Shown: positions 8,747 through 17,215 of the stretch, in pieces
How positions within the stretch are numbered: the stretch's first letter is position 1
Layout of the letters: every line of letters starts with the position of its first letter
Assembly: GCA_944325965.1 (NCBI GenBank)
Contig: CALVCB010000002.1
Coordinates: 1 to 64,000, forward strand
Reading direction: 5' to 3'
DNA length: 64,000 nt
Source: an uncultured Bacteroidales bacterium
GTDB taxonomy: Bacteria > Bacteroidota > Bacteroidia > Bacteroidales > UBA932
The notes under the pieces: model-generated
Databases searched by the model: none
What the model was told of the DNA's origin: nothing
The model's input: only the letters and a program-made list of their open reading frames with translations
Made by a program: the position numbers and the translations under genes

Positions 8747-8777
8747 CAAATATAACGATTTATTGCAGGTTTCCAAA
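8747..8777 (-). promoter_or_regulatory. Promoter for the DUF4837 gene
   Basis: TTTG (8774-8777), a 19-bp spacer and TATATTTG (8747-8754) on the minus strand form a full-consensus Bacteroidetes promoter, about 24 nt before the ATG. Confidence 0.8.
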
Positions 8778-8807
8778 CTGTATGGGGCAATGGTTTTCCT
8801 TTGCATG

Positions 8808-10100
8808 CTATTTGACGAGCCTTCCGATGTCGTTCCCGAATGCCAGGATCATCAGCCCGAACAGCAGTATCATGCCTATTATCTGCGCCCCTTCGAGGAA
8901 TCTGTCGCTCGGCTTCCTGCCGGTTACCATCTCGTATACAGTGAACACGATATGCCCTCCGTCCAGGGCAGGTATCGGCAGGAGGTTCATCACACCAAGC
9001 ATGATTGACAGCAGGGCAAGAATGTTGATGAAGCGGTACCAGTCCCAGGTCGCCGGGAAAATCTGCCCCATCGAGATGAAGCTCCCGACGGATTTGTAGG
9101 CTTCGGTGCTTGGCGTGAATACCAGCTTGAGGTCCCGGATGTATCCTCCGATTGTGGAGAAGGCCAGTTCCACACCTGCCGGGATGGCCTCAAATATGGA
9201 GTATTTCCTGCTCTCGACTCCGGGAAGCATGGTATAGATGCCCAGAAGCCCGGAACTGTCGACCTGCAGATTTACCTCCAGCGTGTCATCCCCTCTCTGT
9301 ACAGATGCGGTCACGGATTCTCCGGGATGGCCTTTCAGCAGCTTCCTGCTGTCCTGGAGATAGTCCGCCTGCTGTCCTGCAATGGCGATTATCCTGTCTC
9401 CCTTCATTAGTCCGGAGTCCCTGTTGGGCGAGGCCGGCTGGATCGTGTCTACAACAAATGGTATCGCCAGGTCGAACATCCCCGGGGAATTCAGCATCTC
9501 GCCTACCATTTTCTGGTCGATGTATATGTCCAGGGTGTCCTCCCCCCGAAGGACAGTGGCTTTACTGGATGTCCTGCGCACCATATCGGCCTGCAGCATT
9601 TCAAACTTCTCCGGCACATAGTCGTCGAGCATGAGAATCCTGTCCCCTGTCCTGAACCCCATCTCGTATGCAAGGTCATTGACATAGATGCTGTTTTTTT
9701 CGTTGCTTATATATGACTCTCCCCATCCGGCCATTATCCCGATATAAAGGAGTATGGCGAATATGAAGTTGAACAGCACACCTCCTGCCATTACAAGCAA
9801 CCTCTGCCATGCAGGCTTGCTCCTGAATTCCCATGGCTGCGGCGGCTTTTTCATGGAGTCCATGTCCATGGATTCGTCTATCATGCCTGATATTTTGCAG
9901 TACCCTCCGAGCGGAAGCCACCCTATGCCGTATTCGGTGTCTGAGTTCTTTGGCTTGAACTTAAAGAGGGCGAATTTCACATCAAAGAAAAGGTAGAATT
10001 TCTCTACCCTTATCCTGAAAAGCTTCGCAAAGAAGAAGTGTCCCAGTTCATGTATTATTATCAGTACGGAAAGCGCAAGGATCACTTGCAGTATTTTCAT
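8808..10100 (-). CDS. rseP: Site-2 protease RseP
   Basis: 430-residue membrane zinc metalloprotease that cleaves transmembrane segments, typically anti-sigma factors. The active-site motif HELGH lies in the first helix, and the second metal-site motif appears as LLPIPALDGGH near residue 375. PDZ-like segments lie between them (for example KGDRIIAIAGQQ). Start chosen at 10100 (MKILQVILAL), because the four extra residues from the upstream ATG at 10112 do not fit the family. It follows dxr by 34 bp, an arrangement common in Bacteroidetes. Confidence 0.95.
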   Translation of the reverse strand: MKILQVILALSVLIIIHELGHFFFAKLFRIRVEKFYLFFDVKFALFKFKPKNSDTEYGIGWLPLGGYCKISGMIDESMDMDSMKKPPQPWEFRSKPAWQRLLVMAGGVLFNFIFAILLYIGIMAGWGESYISNEKNSIYVNDLAYEMGFRTGDRILMLDDYVPEKFEMLQADMVRRTSSKATVLRGEDTLDIYIDQKMVGEMLNSPGMFDLAIPFVVDTIQPASPNRDSGLMKGDRIIAIAGQQADYLQDSRKLLKGHPGESVTASVQRGDDTLEVNLQVDSSGLLGIYTMLPGVESRKYSIFEAIPAGVELAFSTIGGYIRDLKLVFTPSTEAYKSVGSFISMGQIFPATWDWYRFINILALLSIMLGVMNLLPIPALDGGHIVFTVYEMVTGRKPSDRFLEGAQIIGMILLFGLMILAFGNDIGRLVK

Positions 10101-10134
10101 CAATACTACCATCTGTCTGTCAATGATTTTGGTG

Positions 10135-11322
10135 TTACAATGTACGCGATGCCGCGGTTTTGTCTATTCTCTCCCTTGCCATGGAAAGCACCTCCCTGTG
10201 GGTGGCGAAAATGGTGTCAAGGTCGGGGTCCGCATCAAACCCTGCCCTCTCCATGCAGTACTCTATGGTGCCGCTGATGTCATAGAAGCCGATGCGCTCC
10301 TGCAGGAAGGCCTCTACGGCTGCTTCGTTGGCCGCGTTCAGTATGCATGGCATGCTGCCCCCCTTCTTCACCGCCTCGAAAGCCAGGCCCAGGGCCGGGA
10401 ACCTGTCCGTGTCCGGTGCTGAGAATGTAAGTGTGGCAAGCCTGGCGAAATCAAGCTTCCTGTTGTTGAGACGGAGACGCTCGGGATATCCGAGGGCATA
10501 CTGTATGGGTTCCCTCATGTCAGGGTGCCCCAGCTGGGCGATGACGGCTCCGTCGGCGAATTCTACCATTGAATGTATTATGGACTGCGGGTGCACTACG
10601 ACGTTTATTTTTTCCGGGTCCATGTCGAACAGCCATCTGGCCTCGATGACTTCCAGCCCCTTGTTGACCATTGTGGCGGAATCGATGGTGACTTTGCTTC
10701 CCATGTTCCACTGTGGGTGCCTGAGTGCCTGTTCCCGGGTGGCGGCAGCTATCTGCTCCCTGGTCCATGTGCGGAACGGGCCTCCGGATGCGGTGAGGTG
10801 TATCTTTTCCGCAGGCGCACCGCCGGAGCCCTGCAGGCACTGGAAAACCGCTGAGTGTTCCGAGTCCACGGGGATGATCCTCGCCCCGTGCCTTTGGGCC
10901 GTCTCCATCACGATGCCTCCTGCGGCGACGAGGGTCTCCTTGTTGGCGAGTGCTATGGTCTTTCCGGCCTCTGCAGCGGCCAATGTGGATTCCAGTCCGC
11001 TGAACCCCACCATCGATGTCAGCACCATGTCTATTTCAGGATCCTGCACCATGCTGCAAACCGACTTCATTCCGCTGTAGACGGAAATACCGTGCCCCGA
11101 AAGCGCATCTTTCACCTTGCGGAAGTGTGAGGGGTTGCATATCACCACGGTTTTTGCCTTGAATTCCAGGGCCTGGGAACAAAGTGCCTCCCAGCTGTTG
11201 TTCGCTGCCAGCAGGACAGCCCTGAACCTGTCTGGGTGCTGCCTTATTACATCTAGTGCCTGTGTGCCGATTGACCCGGTGGATCCCAGGATCGCTATAT
11301 TCCTTTTTCCCGGATTTTCCAT
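10135..11322 (-). CDS. dxr: 1-deoxy-D-xylulose 5-phosphate reductoisomerase
   Basis: NADPH-dependent enzyme of the non-mevalonate isoprenoid pathway, 395 residues from the start at 11322 (MENPGKRNIAIL). The NADPH-binding loop is GSTGSIGTQALDVI. The substrate/metal region includes ALANKETLVAAG and PVDSEHSAVFQCLQG, and the C-terminal helical domain contains the NAANEAAVEAFL segment. The frame is open further upstream to 11553, but that part overlaps the M23 peptidase gene and is not family-like. The ATG lies two bases after the peptidase stop codon, indicating coupling. Confidence 0.96.
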   Translation of the reverse strand: MENPGKRNIAILGSTGSIGTQALDVIRQHPDRFRAVLLAANNSWEALCSQALEFKAKTVVICNPSHFRKVKDALSGHGISVYSGMKSVCSMVQDPEIDMVLTSMVGFSGLESTLAAAEAGKTIALANKETLVAAGGIVMETAQRHGARIIPVDSEHSAVFQCLQGSGGAPAEKIHLTASGGPFRTWTREQIAAATREQALRHPQWNMGSKVTIDSATMVNKGLEVIEARWLFDMDPEKINVVVHPQSIIHSMVEFADGAVIAQLGHPDMREPIQYALGYPERLRLNNRKLDFARLATLTFSAPDTDRFPALGLAFEAVKKGGSMPCILNAANEAAVEAFLQERIGFYDISGTIEYCMERAGFDADPDLDTIFATHREVLSMARERIDKTAASRTL

Positions 11323-11324
11323 TG

Positions 11325-12170
11325 TCAGAAATTGATGTATTTTGTAGGGTCTACGGCCTCTCCCTTGTACCACAGCTCGAAATGGAGGTGGTCTCCGGTA
11401 CTCAGTGACCCCGTACTGCCTACAAGGGCGATCGGGGCGCCTGCATTGACCTTGTCCCCGGTCTTCTTGAGCAGTTTCTGGTTGTGCTTGTATATGGTTA
11501 TAATGTCGTTGCTGTGCTGTATCTGTACGGTGTACCCTGCCGCGTCGGTCCATCCGGCGAAGATCACTGTGCCTTCAAGGGCCGCCTTTACCACTGAGTT
11601 GGCCGGAGCCGTTATGTCTACGAACGGATGTACCACATTGTCGTACCCTTGGGATATGACGCCTTTCAGGGGCGTGAAGAAATGCATCCCTTCAATTGGG
11701 AGAAGCCTGTCCTTCTGTCCGGATAACACGAACTGTTCCTCCTCCATGACCTGCTGCCTCAGCAGGGAGTCCTTCTCTTCGGAGAAACCTGTCTCGGATG
11801 CGCTTGCCGCCTGTCCGAGGTTTATGAGGCTGTCTATTTTCATCGGCTCCTCTCCGGACAGCACCTTGCGGAGATTGACGGCATATATCTCCCAGACTTT
11901 CATCTTGTTTTCAAGGGAGTCCGCCAGTATGGCGTTCTGTATGGCGGCACGCCTCGCGTTGGAGTCCGGGTAGCCGGGGATGAATGTGCGTATGGGCGTG
12001 AATGCTATTATGGAGTAGAAAACTGCCGCGGCGCAGACAACTACAGTGACCACCGTGACCAGGAAATTCACCTTGGTGAAACGGACTGACCACAACTGCT
12101 TGTGGGTCTGGTCTTCGATGAGGACAAGTCTGAATTTGCTTACTTTTGTATCTTTATTTTGTCTTGCCAT
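11325..12170 (-). CDS. M23 family metallopeptidase
   Basis: 281-residue membrane-anchored peptidoglycan-peptidase-like protein. An N-terminal cytoplasmic stretch precedes one membrane helix (about 35-58), followed by a helical linker and a C-terminal LytM/M23 domain (about 165-281). The zinc ligands are visible as HPFVD and HLHFELW. The other catalytic histidine is probably in the IYKHN segment. Together these suggest an active endopeptidase or an amidase activator. First gene of the M23-dxr-rseP run and divergent from ruvX, with only 25 bp between start codons. Confidence 0.88.
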   Translation of the reverse strand: MARQNKDTKVSKFRLVLIEDQTHKQLWSVRFTKVNFLVTVVTVVVCAAAVFYSIIAFTPIRTFIPGYPDSNARRAAIQNAILADSLENKMKVWEIYAVNLRKVLSGEEPMKIDSLINLGQAASASETGFSEEKDSLLRQQVMEEEQFVLSGQKDRLLPIEGMHFFTPLKGVISQGYDNVVHPFVDITAPANSVVKAALEGTVIFAGWTDAAGYTVQIQHSNDIITIYKHNQKLLKKTGDKVNAGAPIALVGSTGSLSTGDHLHFELWYKGEAVDPTKYINF

Positions 12171-12188
12171 ACTTAAATGTTACCTTTG
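12158..12188 (+). promoter_or_regulatory. Promoter for ruvX-def operon
   Basis: TTTG (12158-12161), 19 bp, then TACCTTTG (12181-12188). The -7 box ends only seven bases before the ruvX ATG, so the mRNA may be leaderless or nearly so. The -33 box lies within the start of the divergent M23 gene. Confidence 0.75.
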
Positions 12189-12195
12189 TGCCGGT

Positions 12196-12687
12196 ATGGA
12201 CAGGATCATAGGCATAGACTATGGAAGGAAGAGGGTGGGCGTCGCCGTAAGCGACCCGCTGGGCATCTTCGCGTCCGCGCTCGACACAGTACAGTCTGCA
12301 AAGATAATAGATTATCTCAAATCTTTTTCGGAAAAAGAGAACATATCCCGGTTCGTCGTGGGCTATCCCGTTAACATGGACGGAAGGCCGTCCGAGGCCG
12401 CTGCGGATGTGGATGTGTTCCTGAAGATACTTGGGGCCGCCTTCCCCGGTGTGCCGGTAGAGAAGGAGGACGAGAGGTTCACTTCTGTGCTTGCCCACAG
12501 GGCTATGATTGACGGCGGCATGAAGGCTCTCGGACGCAGGGACAAGTCCTCGGTGGACAGGATAAGCGCGGCGATAATACTCCAGGGCTATCTCGACAGG
12601 ATGTCCGGCGGACTTTCATCTGGCCTTCTCCCTGAGTCCGTACCGGAATCCCGTTCAGAGAAAGTGACTCGGAGAAGACGCAGGTAA
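12196..12687 (+). CDS. ruvX: Holliday junction resolvase-like / 16S rRNA-processing protein YqgF
   Basis: 163-residue RNase H-fold nuclease of the YqgF/RuvX family, linked to pre-16S rRNA 5' end maturation. It has the first catalytic Asp in IGIDYGRKRVGVAVSD, the VGYPVNMDG strand and the DERFTS motif. The start at 12196 leaves no room for the upstream open frame, because the catalytic strand begins six residues in and the promoter ends just before it. First of a three-gene run with def and a phosphohexomutase gene. Confidence 0.93.
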   Translation: MDRIIGIDYGRKRVGVAVSDPLGIFASALDTVQSAKIIDYLKSFSEKENISRFVVGYPVNMDGRPSEAAADVDVFLKILGAAFPGVPVEKEDERFTSVLAHRAMIDGGMKALGRRDKSSVDRISAAIILQGYLDRMSGGLSSGLLPESVPESRSEKVTRRRRR

Positions 12688-12702
12688 AAATTTTATAAGA
12701 CA

Positions 12703-13263
12703 ATGGAAAACAATATATTGCCAATTTATCTCTATGGCGCGGAAGTGCTGAATGTGCCGGCCGGGGAGGCCGACCTTTCCGACAGGGAACATATCACGTC
12801 GTTGGTTGAAAGCATGAAAAGTACGCTGAAATCGGCGGACGGGTGCGGGCTTGCCGCTCCCCAGGTCGGGGTGTCTGAAAGGATACTCATAGTGGACGGC
12901 ACCGTGGTGTCTGACGTATATGACTATCTGAAGGATTTCAGGAGGACGATGATCAACCCTGTCATTCTTGAGGAAAGTAATGAGATGTGTACTTATTCGG
13001 AGGGATGCCTCAGTGTCCCTGGTGTATATGCCGATGTAAGGCGGCCTTCGAAAATAAAGGTAGAGTATTATAACGAGGCATTCGAGAAGGTCACCGAAGA
13101 GTTCGACAAGTTTGCCTGCAGGATGATCCAGCACGAAATGGACCATCTTGACGGACACCTCTTCGTGGAGAAGGTGGCCCCTATCAGGAAGAAAATGATA
13201 ACCAAGAAACTGCAGAATATCGTCAAAGGCAGGATAACGCCAAGGTACAGGACAAGACAGTAA
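12703..13263 (+). CDS. def: Peptide deformylase
   Basis: 186-residue iron/zinc enzyme removing the formyl group from nascent proteins. All three motifs are intact: GCGLAAPQVG, EGCLSVPG (metal Cys) and QHEMDHLDG (metal His residues and catalytic Glu). The gene begins 15 bp after ruvX and is followed five bases later by the phosphohexomutase gene. Confidence 0.97.
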   Translation: MENNILPIYLYGAEVLNVPAGEADLSDREHITSLVESMKSTLKSADGCGLAAPQVGVSERILIVDGTVVSDVYDYLKDFRRTMINPVILEESNEMCTYSEGCLSVPGVYADVRRPSKIKVEYYNEAFEKVTEEFDKFACRMIQHEMDHLDGHLFVEKVAPIRKKMITKKLQNIVKGRITPRYRTRQ

Positions 13264-13268
13264 GCATC

Positions 13269-14627
13269 ATGGGAGCTTTTCATGCATACGACATCCGCGG
13301 TATATACAATGCGGACTTTGACAGGGATACCGCCTACAAGGTAGGCTACTTCATTCCGGAACTCCTCGGCGCAGACAAGGTGCTTGTCGGCCGTGACTGC
13401 CGCCTGTCCTCCGACGAGATACATGACTTCCTGGTGAAGGGCATCACGGATGCCGGGGCCGATGTCTATGACCTTGGTCTGAGCACTACCCCGATGGTGT
13501 ATTTCGGTACTGCGAATTACGGGTTCAAGGCGTCGGTCCAGATAACGGCCTCCCACAATCCGGCCCGGTACAACGGGATGAAGGTGTCCCGCGAGAATGC
13601 GCTCCCGGTGGGCCTTGACAACGGCCTGGGTCAGATCCGCGACTGGATTGACGCAGGAAGGCCATGCCCTCCTGCCGCCAGGAAAGGCACCGTCCACATG
13701 ATGGATGTGCATAAGGAATACCTTGACTTCCTGCTGCGCTTCAAGCAGGACTGCTCCGGCCTGAAGATAGCCATGGACGTGTCAAACGGTATGGCGTCGC
13801 TCTATGTGAAGGAGATTTTCGGGGATGCCCCGGCATACATCTACGATACTATGGACGGACGTTTCCCCAACCATGAACCGAACCCTCTTGTCCAGTCCAA
13901 TGTCGCTGACCTCAAAGACCTTGTGCTTAAGACAGGTGCTGATGTGGGGGTGATATATGACGGGGATGCCGACAGGGTGATGTTCGTGGACGAGAACGGG
14001 AGGTTCATATCTCCTGACCTCATGATAGCCGTGCTCGGGCACTGGTTCCTGGAGGAGAAGGGCGAGAAAGGCAAGGTGCTGCAGGACATAAGGAGCTCCA
14101 AGGCTGTAGGGGAATACCTCGTTCCGATGGGGGCGGAAATGGAGACATGGAAAGTGGGCAGGGCTTTCGCCGCCAGAAAGCTCCGTGAGATTGACGGGGT
14201 ATACGGAGGGGAGCTCGCCGGCCATTACTATTTCAGGGACTTTTTCTATTCGGACAGCGGGCTGCTTGCTTCTATATTGATTCTCAATGTGGTAGCTAAA
14301 TTCAAAAAGGCCGGGGTGTCTCTCTCCACGCTTATTTCAAGGATAGAGAAATACAGGAATTCAGGAGAAATCAATTTCCGCCTTGAAGACAAGCAGGGTG
14401 CGATGGATGCCGTGCGTGACCATTTCATGTCCCGCGAGAAGTCCACCGCATATATGGACTTTGACGGATACAGGGTCGAGTTCCCGGACTGGTGGTTCAA
14501 TATAAGGCCTTCGAATACAGAACCTTATCTTCGCTTTATATGCGAGGCTTCATCGCAGGAGCTTCTGGACAGGAAGATAGCCGAGGTCAAGGAAATCCTT
14601 GTTTCCGGTTTCGGTTCCGAGGTATAG
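13269..14627 (+). CDS. Phosphomannomutase/phosphoglucomutase
   Basis: 452-residue alpha-D-phosphohexomutase. The active phosphoserine loop is TASHNPARYNGMK, the magnesium loop is YDGDADRVMFVD, the sugar-specificity loop is YGGELAGHYYFRD and the phosphate-binding loop is RPSNTEPYLRF. The GELAGHYYF loop is typical of dual mannose/glucose enzymes. It supplies mannose-1-P or glucose-1-P for envelope glycans. Last gene of the ruvX-def run. Confidence 0.93.
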   Translation: MGAFHAYDIRGIYNADFDRDTAYKVGYFIPELLGADKVLVGRDCRLSSDEIHDFLVKGITDAGADVYDLGLSTTPMVYFGTANYGFKASVQITASHNPARYNGMKVSRENALPVGLDNGLGQIRDWIDAGRPCPPAARKGTVHMMDVHKEYLDFLLRFKQDCSGLKIAMDVSNGMASLYVKEIFGDAPAYIYDTMDGRFPNHEPNPLVQSNVADLKDLVLKTGADVGVIYDGDADRVMFVDENGRFISPDLMIAVLGHWFLEEKGEKGKVLQDIRSSKAVGEYLVPMGAEMETWKVGRAFAARKLREIDGVYGGELAGHYYFRDFFYSDSGLLASILILNVVAKFKKAGVSLSTLISRIEKYRNSGEINFRLEDKQGAMDAVRDHFMSREKSTAYMDFDGYRVEFPDWWFNIRPSNTEPYLRFICEASSQELLDRKIAEVKEILVSGFGSEV

Positions 14628-15084
14628 CGGTCCTTCCTGCCTAAAGGAGTTCAGGAATCCAGTCCTTGTCATTTTGTCTCGGAGACAGCCGGCTGAAATC
14701 GAGAATCTGCCTTCCCTTCATTTTGTCTCTGAGGCTTGAAGCTGAAGTAGAGCCAACTGCTTTCCTGTCATTTCGACTGGAGGACGGAGTCCGGAATGGA
14801 GAAATCTGTATGGAAGAATGAACAGATTCCTCGGCCAGCTATCGGGATTGCAGAAAGTGATCCGGGAAGACAGGACTGTCAGTTTATAAATAATTTAACA
14901 GGAATTAACGTGAATTCGATGAATTTAATTCATTAAATTACATCGAATTACCTATTAAGGAGCAGGCCCTGTGGCCTGCGACAGGGCCCCCGACGAGGGG
15001 GCGGATGGGGGTGGCGCCCCTTAACAAGGGGCTGTCACGAAGTGACTGGGGATTAGATTATATGATTAAACGCATGTTTAATCA
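14628..15084 (+). other. Intergenic hairpin cluster and repeats
   Basis: No gene is seen. The first part carries repeated TCATTTTGTCTC/TGTCATTTCGAC motifs (about 14670-14810). From 14913 a series of hairpins follows: AATTCGATG...CATCGAATT (14913-14949), GCAGGCC-ctgt-GGCCTGC (14962-14979), GCCCCC-gacga-GGGGGC (14986-15002), and a perfect 10-bp stem ATGATTAAAC-gcat-GTTTAATCAT (15062-15085). The last touches the 93-bp inverted-repeat element that follows. The layout matches the region before mazG. Confidence 0.6.
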
Positions 15085-15177
15085 TTAACGTCAGTGTGAC
15101 GGATTCCGGTCATAAATGATAAAATATTGATTTTTAGGATAATATTGTTAAACTTAAATTCGTTGAACTGACGTTAA
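15085..15177 (+). repeat. 93-bp element with terminal inverted repeats, copy 1
   Basis: Begins TTAACGTCAGT and ends ACTGACGTTAA, an 11-bp perfect terminal inverted repeat. The interior is AT-rich. It differs from the copy at 61791-61883 at three of 93 positions and ends 29 bp before the thioredoxin start codon. It encodes no protein. Confidence 0.85.
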
Positions 15178-15206
15178 ATTAAAAATTATCAGATACGACT
15201 ATTAAA

Positions 15207-15635
15207 ATGAAAACAATGAAGAAAACCATTGCTGTTATCGCAGCGCTCGCCGCAGGGGCCTTTTCAGCCTTTGCCGGCAACGATACGGGAAAAGTGACGG
15301 TTCTTACAGAAGACCAGTACAAGGCTGAAATAGAGGATTTTTCCACTGAGGACTGGAAATATCTCGGTGATGGCCCTGCCATAGTGGACTTCTATGCCGA
15401 CTGGTGCGGACCTTGCCGGAGGCTGGCCCCGATAATGGAAGAACTCGCAGGGGAGTATGCCGGAAAGGTCAGGTTCTACAAGGTCAATGTGGACAATGCC
15501 AAGGCCCTTTCCGCCGCATACGGCATAAGGTCCATCCCTTCAGTACTTTTCATCCCTGCAGAAGGCGAACCTCAGATGAATGTCGGCCTGATGGGCAAGG
15601 AGGAGTTCAAGGAAAAGGTAGAGGGGCTGCTGTAG
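15207..15635 (+). CDS. Exported thioredoxin-fold protein
   Basis: 142-residue protein with a cleavable signal peptide (about 1-23, ending AFSAFAG) and a thioredoxin domain with the classical active site WCGPC and the cis-proline segment SIPSVLF. Full-length thioredoxin motifs predict a periplasmic or secreted oxidoreductase, possibly a target of the DsbD at the window start (inference). ATG at 15207 is used; a second in-frame ATG three codons on is equally plausible. The gene is isolated, with repeats upstream and a strong terminator about 190 bp downstream. Confidence 0.9.
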   Translation: MKTMKKTIAVIAALAAGAFSAFAGNDTGKVTVLTEDQYKAEIEDFSTEDWKYLGDGPAIVDFYADWCGPCRRLAPIMEELAGEYAGKVRFYKVNVDNAKALSAAYGIRSIPSVLFIPAEGEPQMNVGLMGKEEFKEKVEGLL

Positions 15636-15824
15636 TCTGTTGCCGGCAGGTAAAAACAGATTTTATTGCGCACCATAAAAATGTAAAGGGTATCTGGAGG
15701 TGGTTGTATGACAGCACTGGCGGCATATCCTTTCCGGCATCGGGAGGAGGTCATCCGGGGAGGGAAGATACGGAACCCTGGCGCAGAGCTGTGCTTTGTA
15801 ATTGACTGATTGTTATGGGGTTGT
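15636..15824 (+). other. Intergenic, no gene seen
   Basis: Part of a roughly 900-bp non-coding gap between the thioredoxin and rubrerythrin genes. This first portion has no recognisable motif before the terminator hairpin at 15825. Confidence 0.5.
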
Positions 15825-15883
15825 AAAAAGATGCCCTGCTTCAGACCGTATTCGGGAGGGGGTCTGAAGCAGGGTGTCTTTTT
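15825..15883 (+). terminator. Bidirectional terminator after thioredoxin gene
   Basis: An 18-bp stem (arms 15830-15847 and 15861-15878, with one wobble pair) is preceded by AAAAA and followed by TTTTT, so it can stop transcripts from either side. Confidence 0.88.
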
Positions 15884-16483
15884 GCAAGGTGTTGTCAGTT
15901 AGGTTGTTATGGGAGAGAGGCATGCTTCAGGGTTCAGAGTTGTCATGAAAGGTGTTGATGCGGTACCGGGGATGGGCCTGGGGTCCGGATTGTCCTTTTG
16001 GCGGATCCCTCGATTGATGCTCCGGATGACAGCGGATGTGTTTCTTCCGGCTTCAGCAAGCAGGTAGGTTCTGTGTCAGGGGTGGGACTGTGGAAAGTGG
16101 ATTCTCTGACTGGGGGCTGCACACCTGGAGTTGCAGAAAGGTCTTTCCTCCAGGTGTGCATACGCTGTTTGTCTCTGTATACATTATTTGCGCTGCCGGC
16201 ATGGAAGACATTGCCTGTTGAAACGGATATCAGGAACATTTTGTCTGCAACTGGCGTCCGGTGCAGGAAACTCGCTGTGCCAATGAGGACCGGAAAGTAG
16301 GATGGCTCTATTATCTGAGGCGCGTCTGCCATTAGAGGCACTCCTTTGTCATCCCGGGCATGTGCTGTGTGTTGAGAAATCTGACAATCCTTTCCAACAA
16401 TTTCTCCACTCGCTTCGCTCGGTCGAAATGACAGAAACGTGCTCTGTCGAAATGACAGGAAGCGGTTCAGGCTGATGACAATG
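15884..16483 (+). other. Intergenic region with hairpin and small repeats
   Basis: No convincing gene. Overlapping open frames on both strands (15943-16341) have no start context, signal or family resemblance. The region holds the long inverted repeat at 16118-16160 and two GTCGAAATGACAG motifs near 16423 and 16447, part of a repeat set scattered from 14.7 to 17.7 kb. Confidence 0.5.
16118..16160 (+). repeat. Perfect 13-bp inverted repeat
   Basis: TGCACACCTGGAG (16118-16130) and CTCCAGGTGTGCA (16148-16160) flank a 17-nt loop. No T-tract follows, so it is not a standard terminator; function unknown. Confidence 0.7.
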
Positions 16484-16521
16484 AAAAAGATGCAGCTCTT
16501 GACCGGAGCTGCATCTTTTTT
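16484..16521 (-). terminator. Terminator after rubrerythrin
   Basis: Perfect 15-bp stem AAAAAGATGCAGCTC / GAGCTGCATCTTTTT (16484-16498, 16506-16520) with a 7-nt loop. The A and T ends make it functional in both directions. It lies 22 bp past the rubrerythrin stop. Confidence 0.9.
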
Positions 16522-16542
16522 ATTGTTCCCTTTCGGGATGGA

Positions 16543-17097
16543 CTATTTCTTGAAATACCTGTTGTAGAGGCCCTGGAAGCCGGCGCCGTGGCGGGCTTCG
16601 TCCTTGCACATCTCATGGACGGTGTCATGGATGGCGTCGAGGTTCTGGGCTTTGGCGAGCTTTGCGATGCGGAGCTTGTCCTCGCATGCGCCTGCCTCGG
16701 CCTCAATTCTCTTTTCGAGGTTGGTCTTGGTGTCCCATACTACTTCGCCGAGAAGCTCTGCAAACCTTGAAGCGTGGTCAGCCTCTTCGAAAGCGTATCT
16801 CTTGAATGCCTCTGCAATCTCCGGATAGCCTTCCCTGTCTGCCTGGCGGCTCATCGCGAGGTACATTCCGACCTCGGAGCATTCTCCGTTGAAATGTGCC
16901 TGGAGCCCTTCGAGGATCTCCGGATCCACTCCCTTGGCAACTCCGAGCCTGTGCTCGTCAGCCCATGCCTTTGCACCTTCGGTCTCCACTACTTCAACGA
17001 ACTTGTCTGCCTTTGCATGGCAGATAGGGCACTCTGCCGGTGGGTTTTCCCCCTCATATACGTATCCGCACACGAGGCATCTGAATTTCTTCTTCAT
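16543..17097 (-). CDS. Rubrerythrin with N-terminal rubredoxin domain
   Basis: 184-residue diiron peroxidase that reduces hydrogen peroxide in anaerobes. A rubredoxin domain comes first ([10 protein letters not shown] and CPICHA, Cys at about 8, 11, 24, 27). A ferritin-like four-helix domain follows with the ligand motifs [17 protein letters not shown] and DEARHG. This order, with rubredoxin first, is the reverse of classical rubrerythrin. It is monocistronic, with a consensus promoter and terminator on either side. Confidence 0.95.
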   Translation of the reverse strand: MKKKFRCLVCGYVYEGENPPAECPICHAKADKFVEVVETEGAKAWADEHRLGVAKGVDPEILEGLQAHFNGECSEVGMYLAMSRQADREGYPEIAEAFKRYAFEEADHASRFAELLGEVVWDTKTNLEKRIEAEAGACEDKLRIAKLAKAQNLDAIHDTVHEMCKDEARHGAGFQGLYNRYFKK

Positions 17098-17184
17098 ATT
17101 TTCTGTCTCCTTTTAATTGTTTGTGTATTGTCTTTTTCAGGGATGAAAATTCTAATTTTGAATTATTCAAATCTGAAACACAGG

Positions 17185-17215
17185 CAAAGGTAATCATTTT
17201 TACATATTGAACAAA
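17185..17215 (-). promoter_or_regulatory. Rubrerythrin promoter
   Basis: TTTG (17212-17215), exactly 19 bp, then TACCTTTG (17185-17192) on the minus strand; full consensus. The leader would be about 80 nt. Confidence 0.85.

Noticed and set aside
10135..11553. 472-residue version of dxr
   Set aside because: The extra N-terminal part overlaps the M23 peptidase gene and does not resemble DXR; the enzyme starts at 11322.
14890..14950. Possible fourth copy of the 93-bp element starting TTAACGTGAATTCG
   Set aside because: Only the first seven bases agree with the inverted repeat, and the rest is a different palindrome.
15943..16341. Overlapping open frames on both strands (132 residues minus, 100 residues plus) in the gap before rubrerythrin
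   Set aside because: No promoter, signal peptide or recognisable domain. The frames cross the inverted repeat at 16118-16160 and mirror each other, as expected of chance openness.
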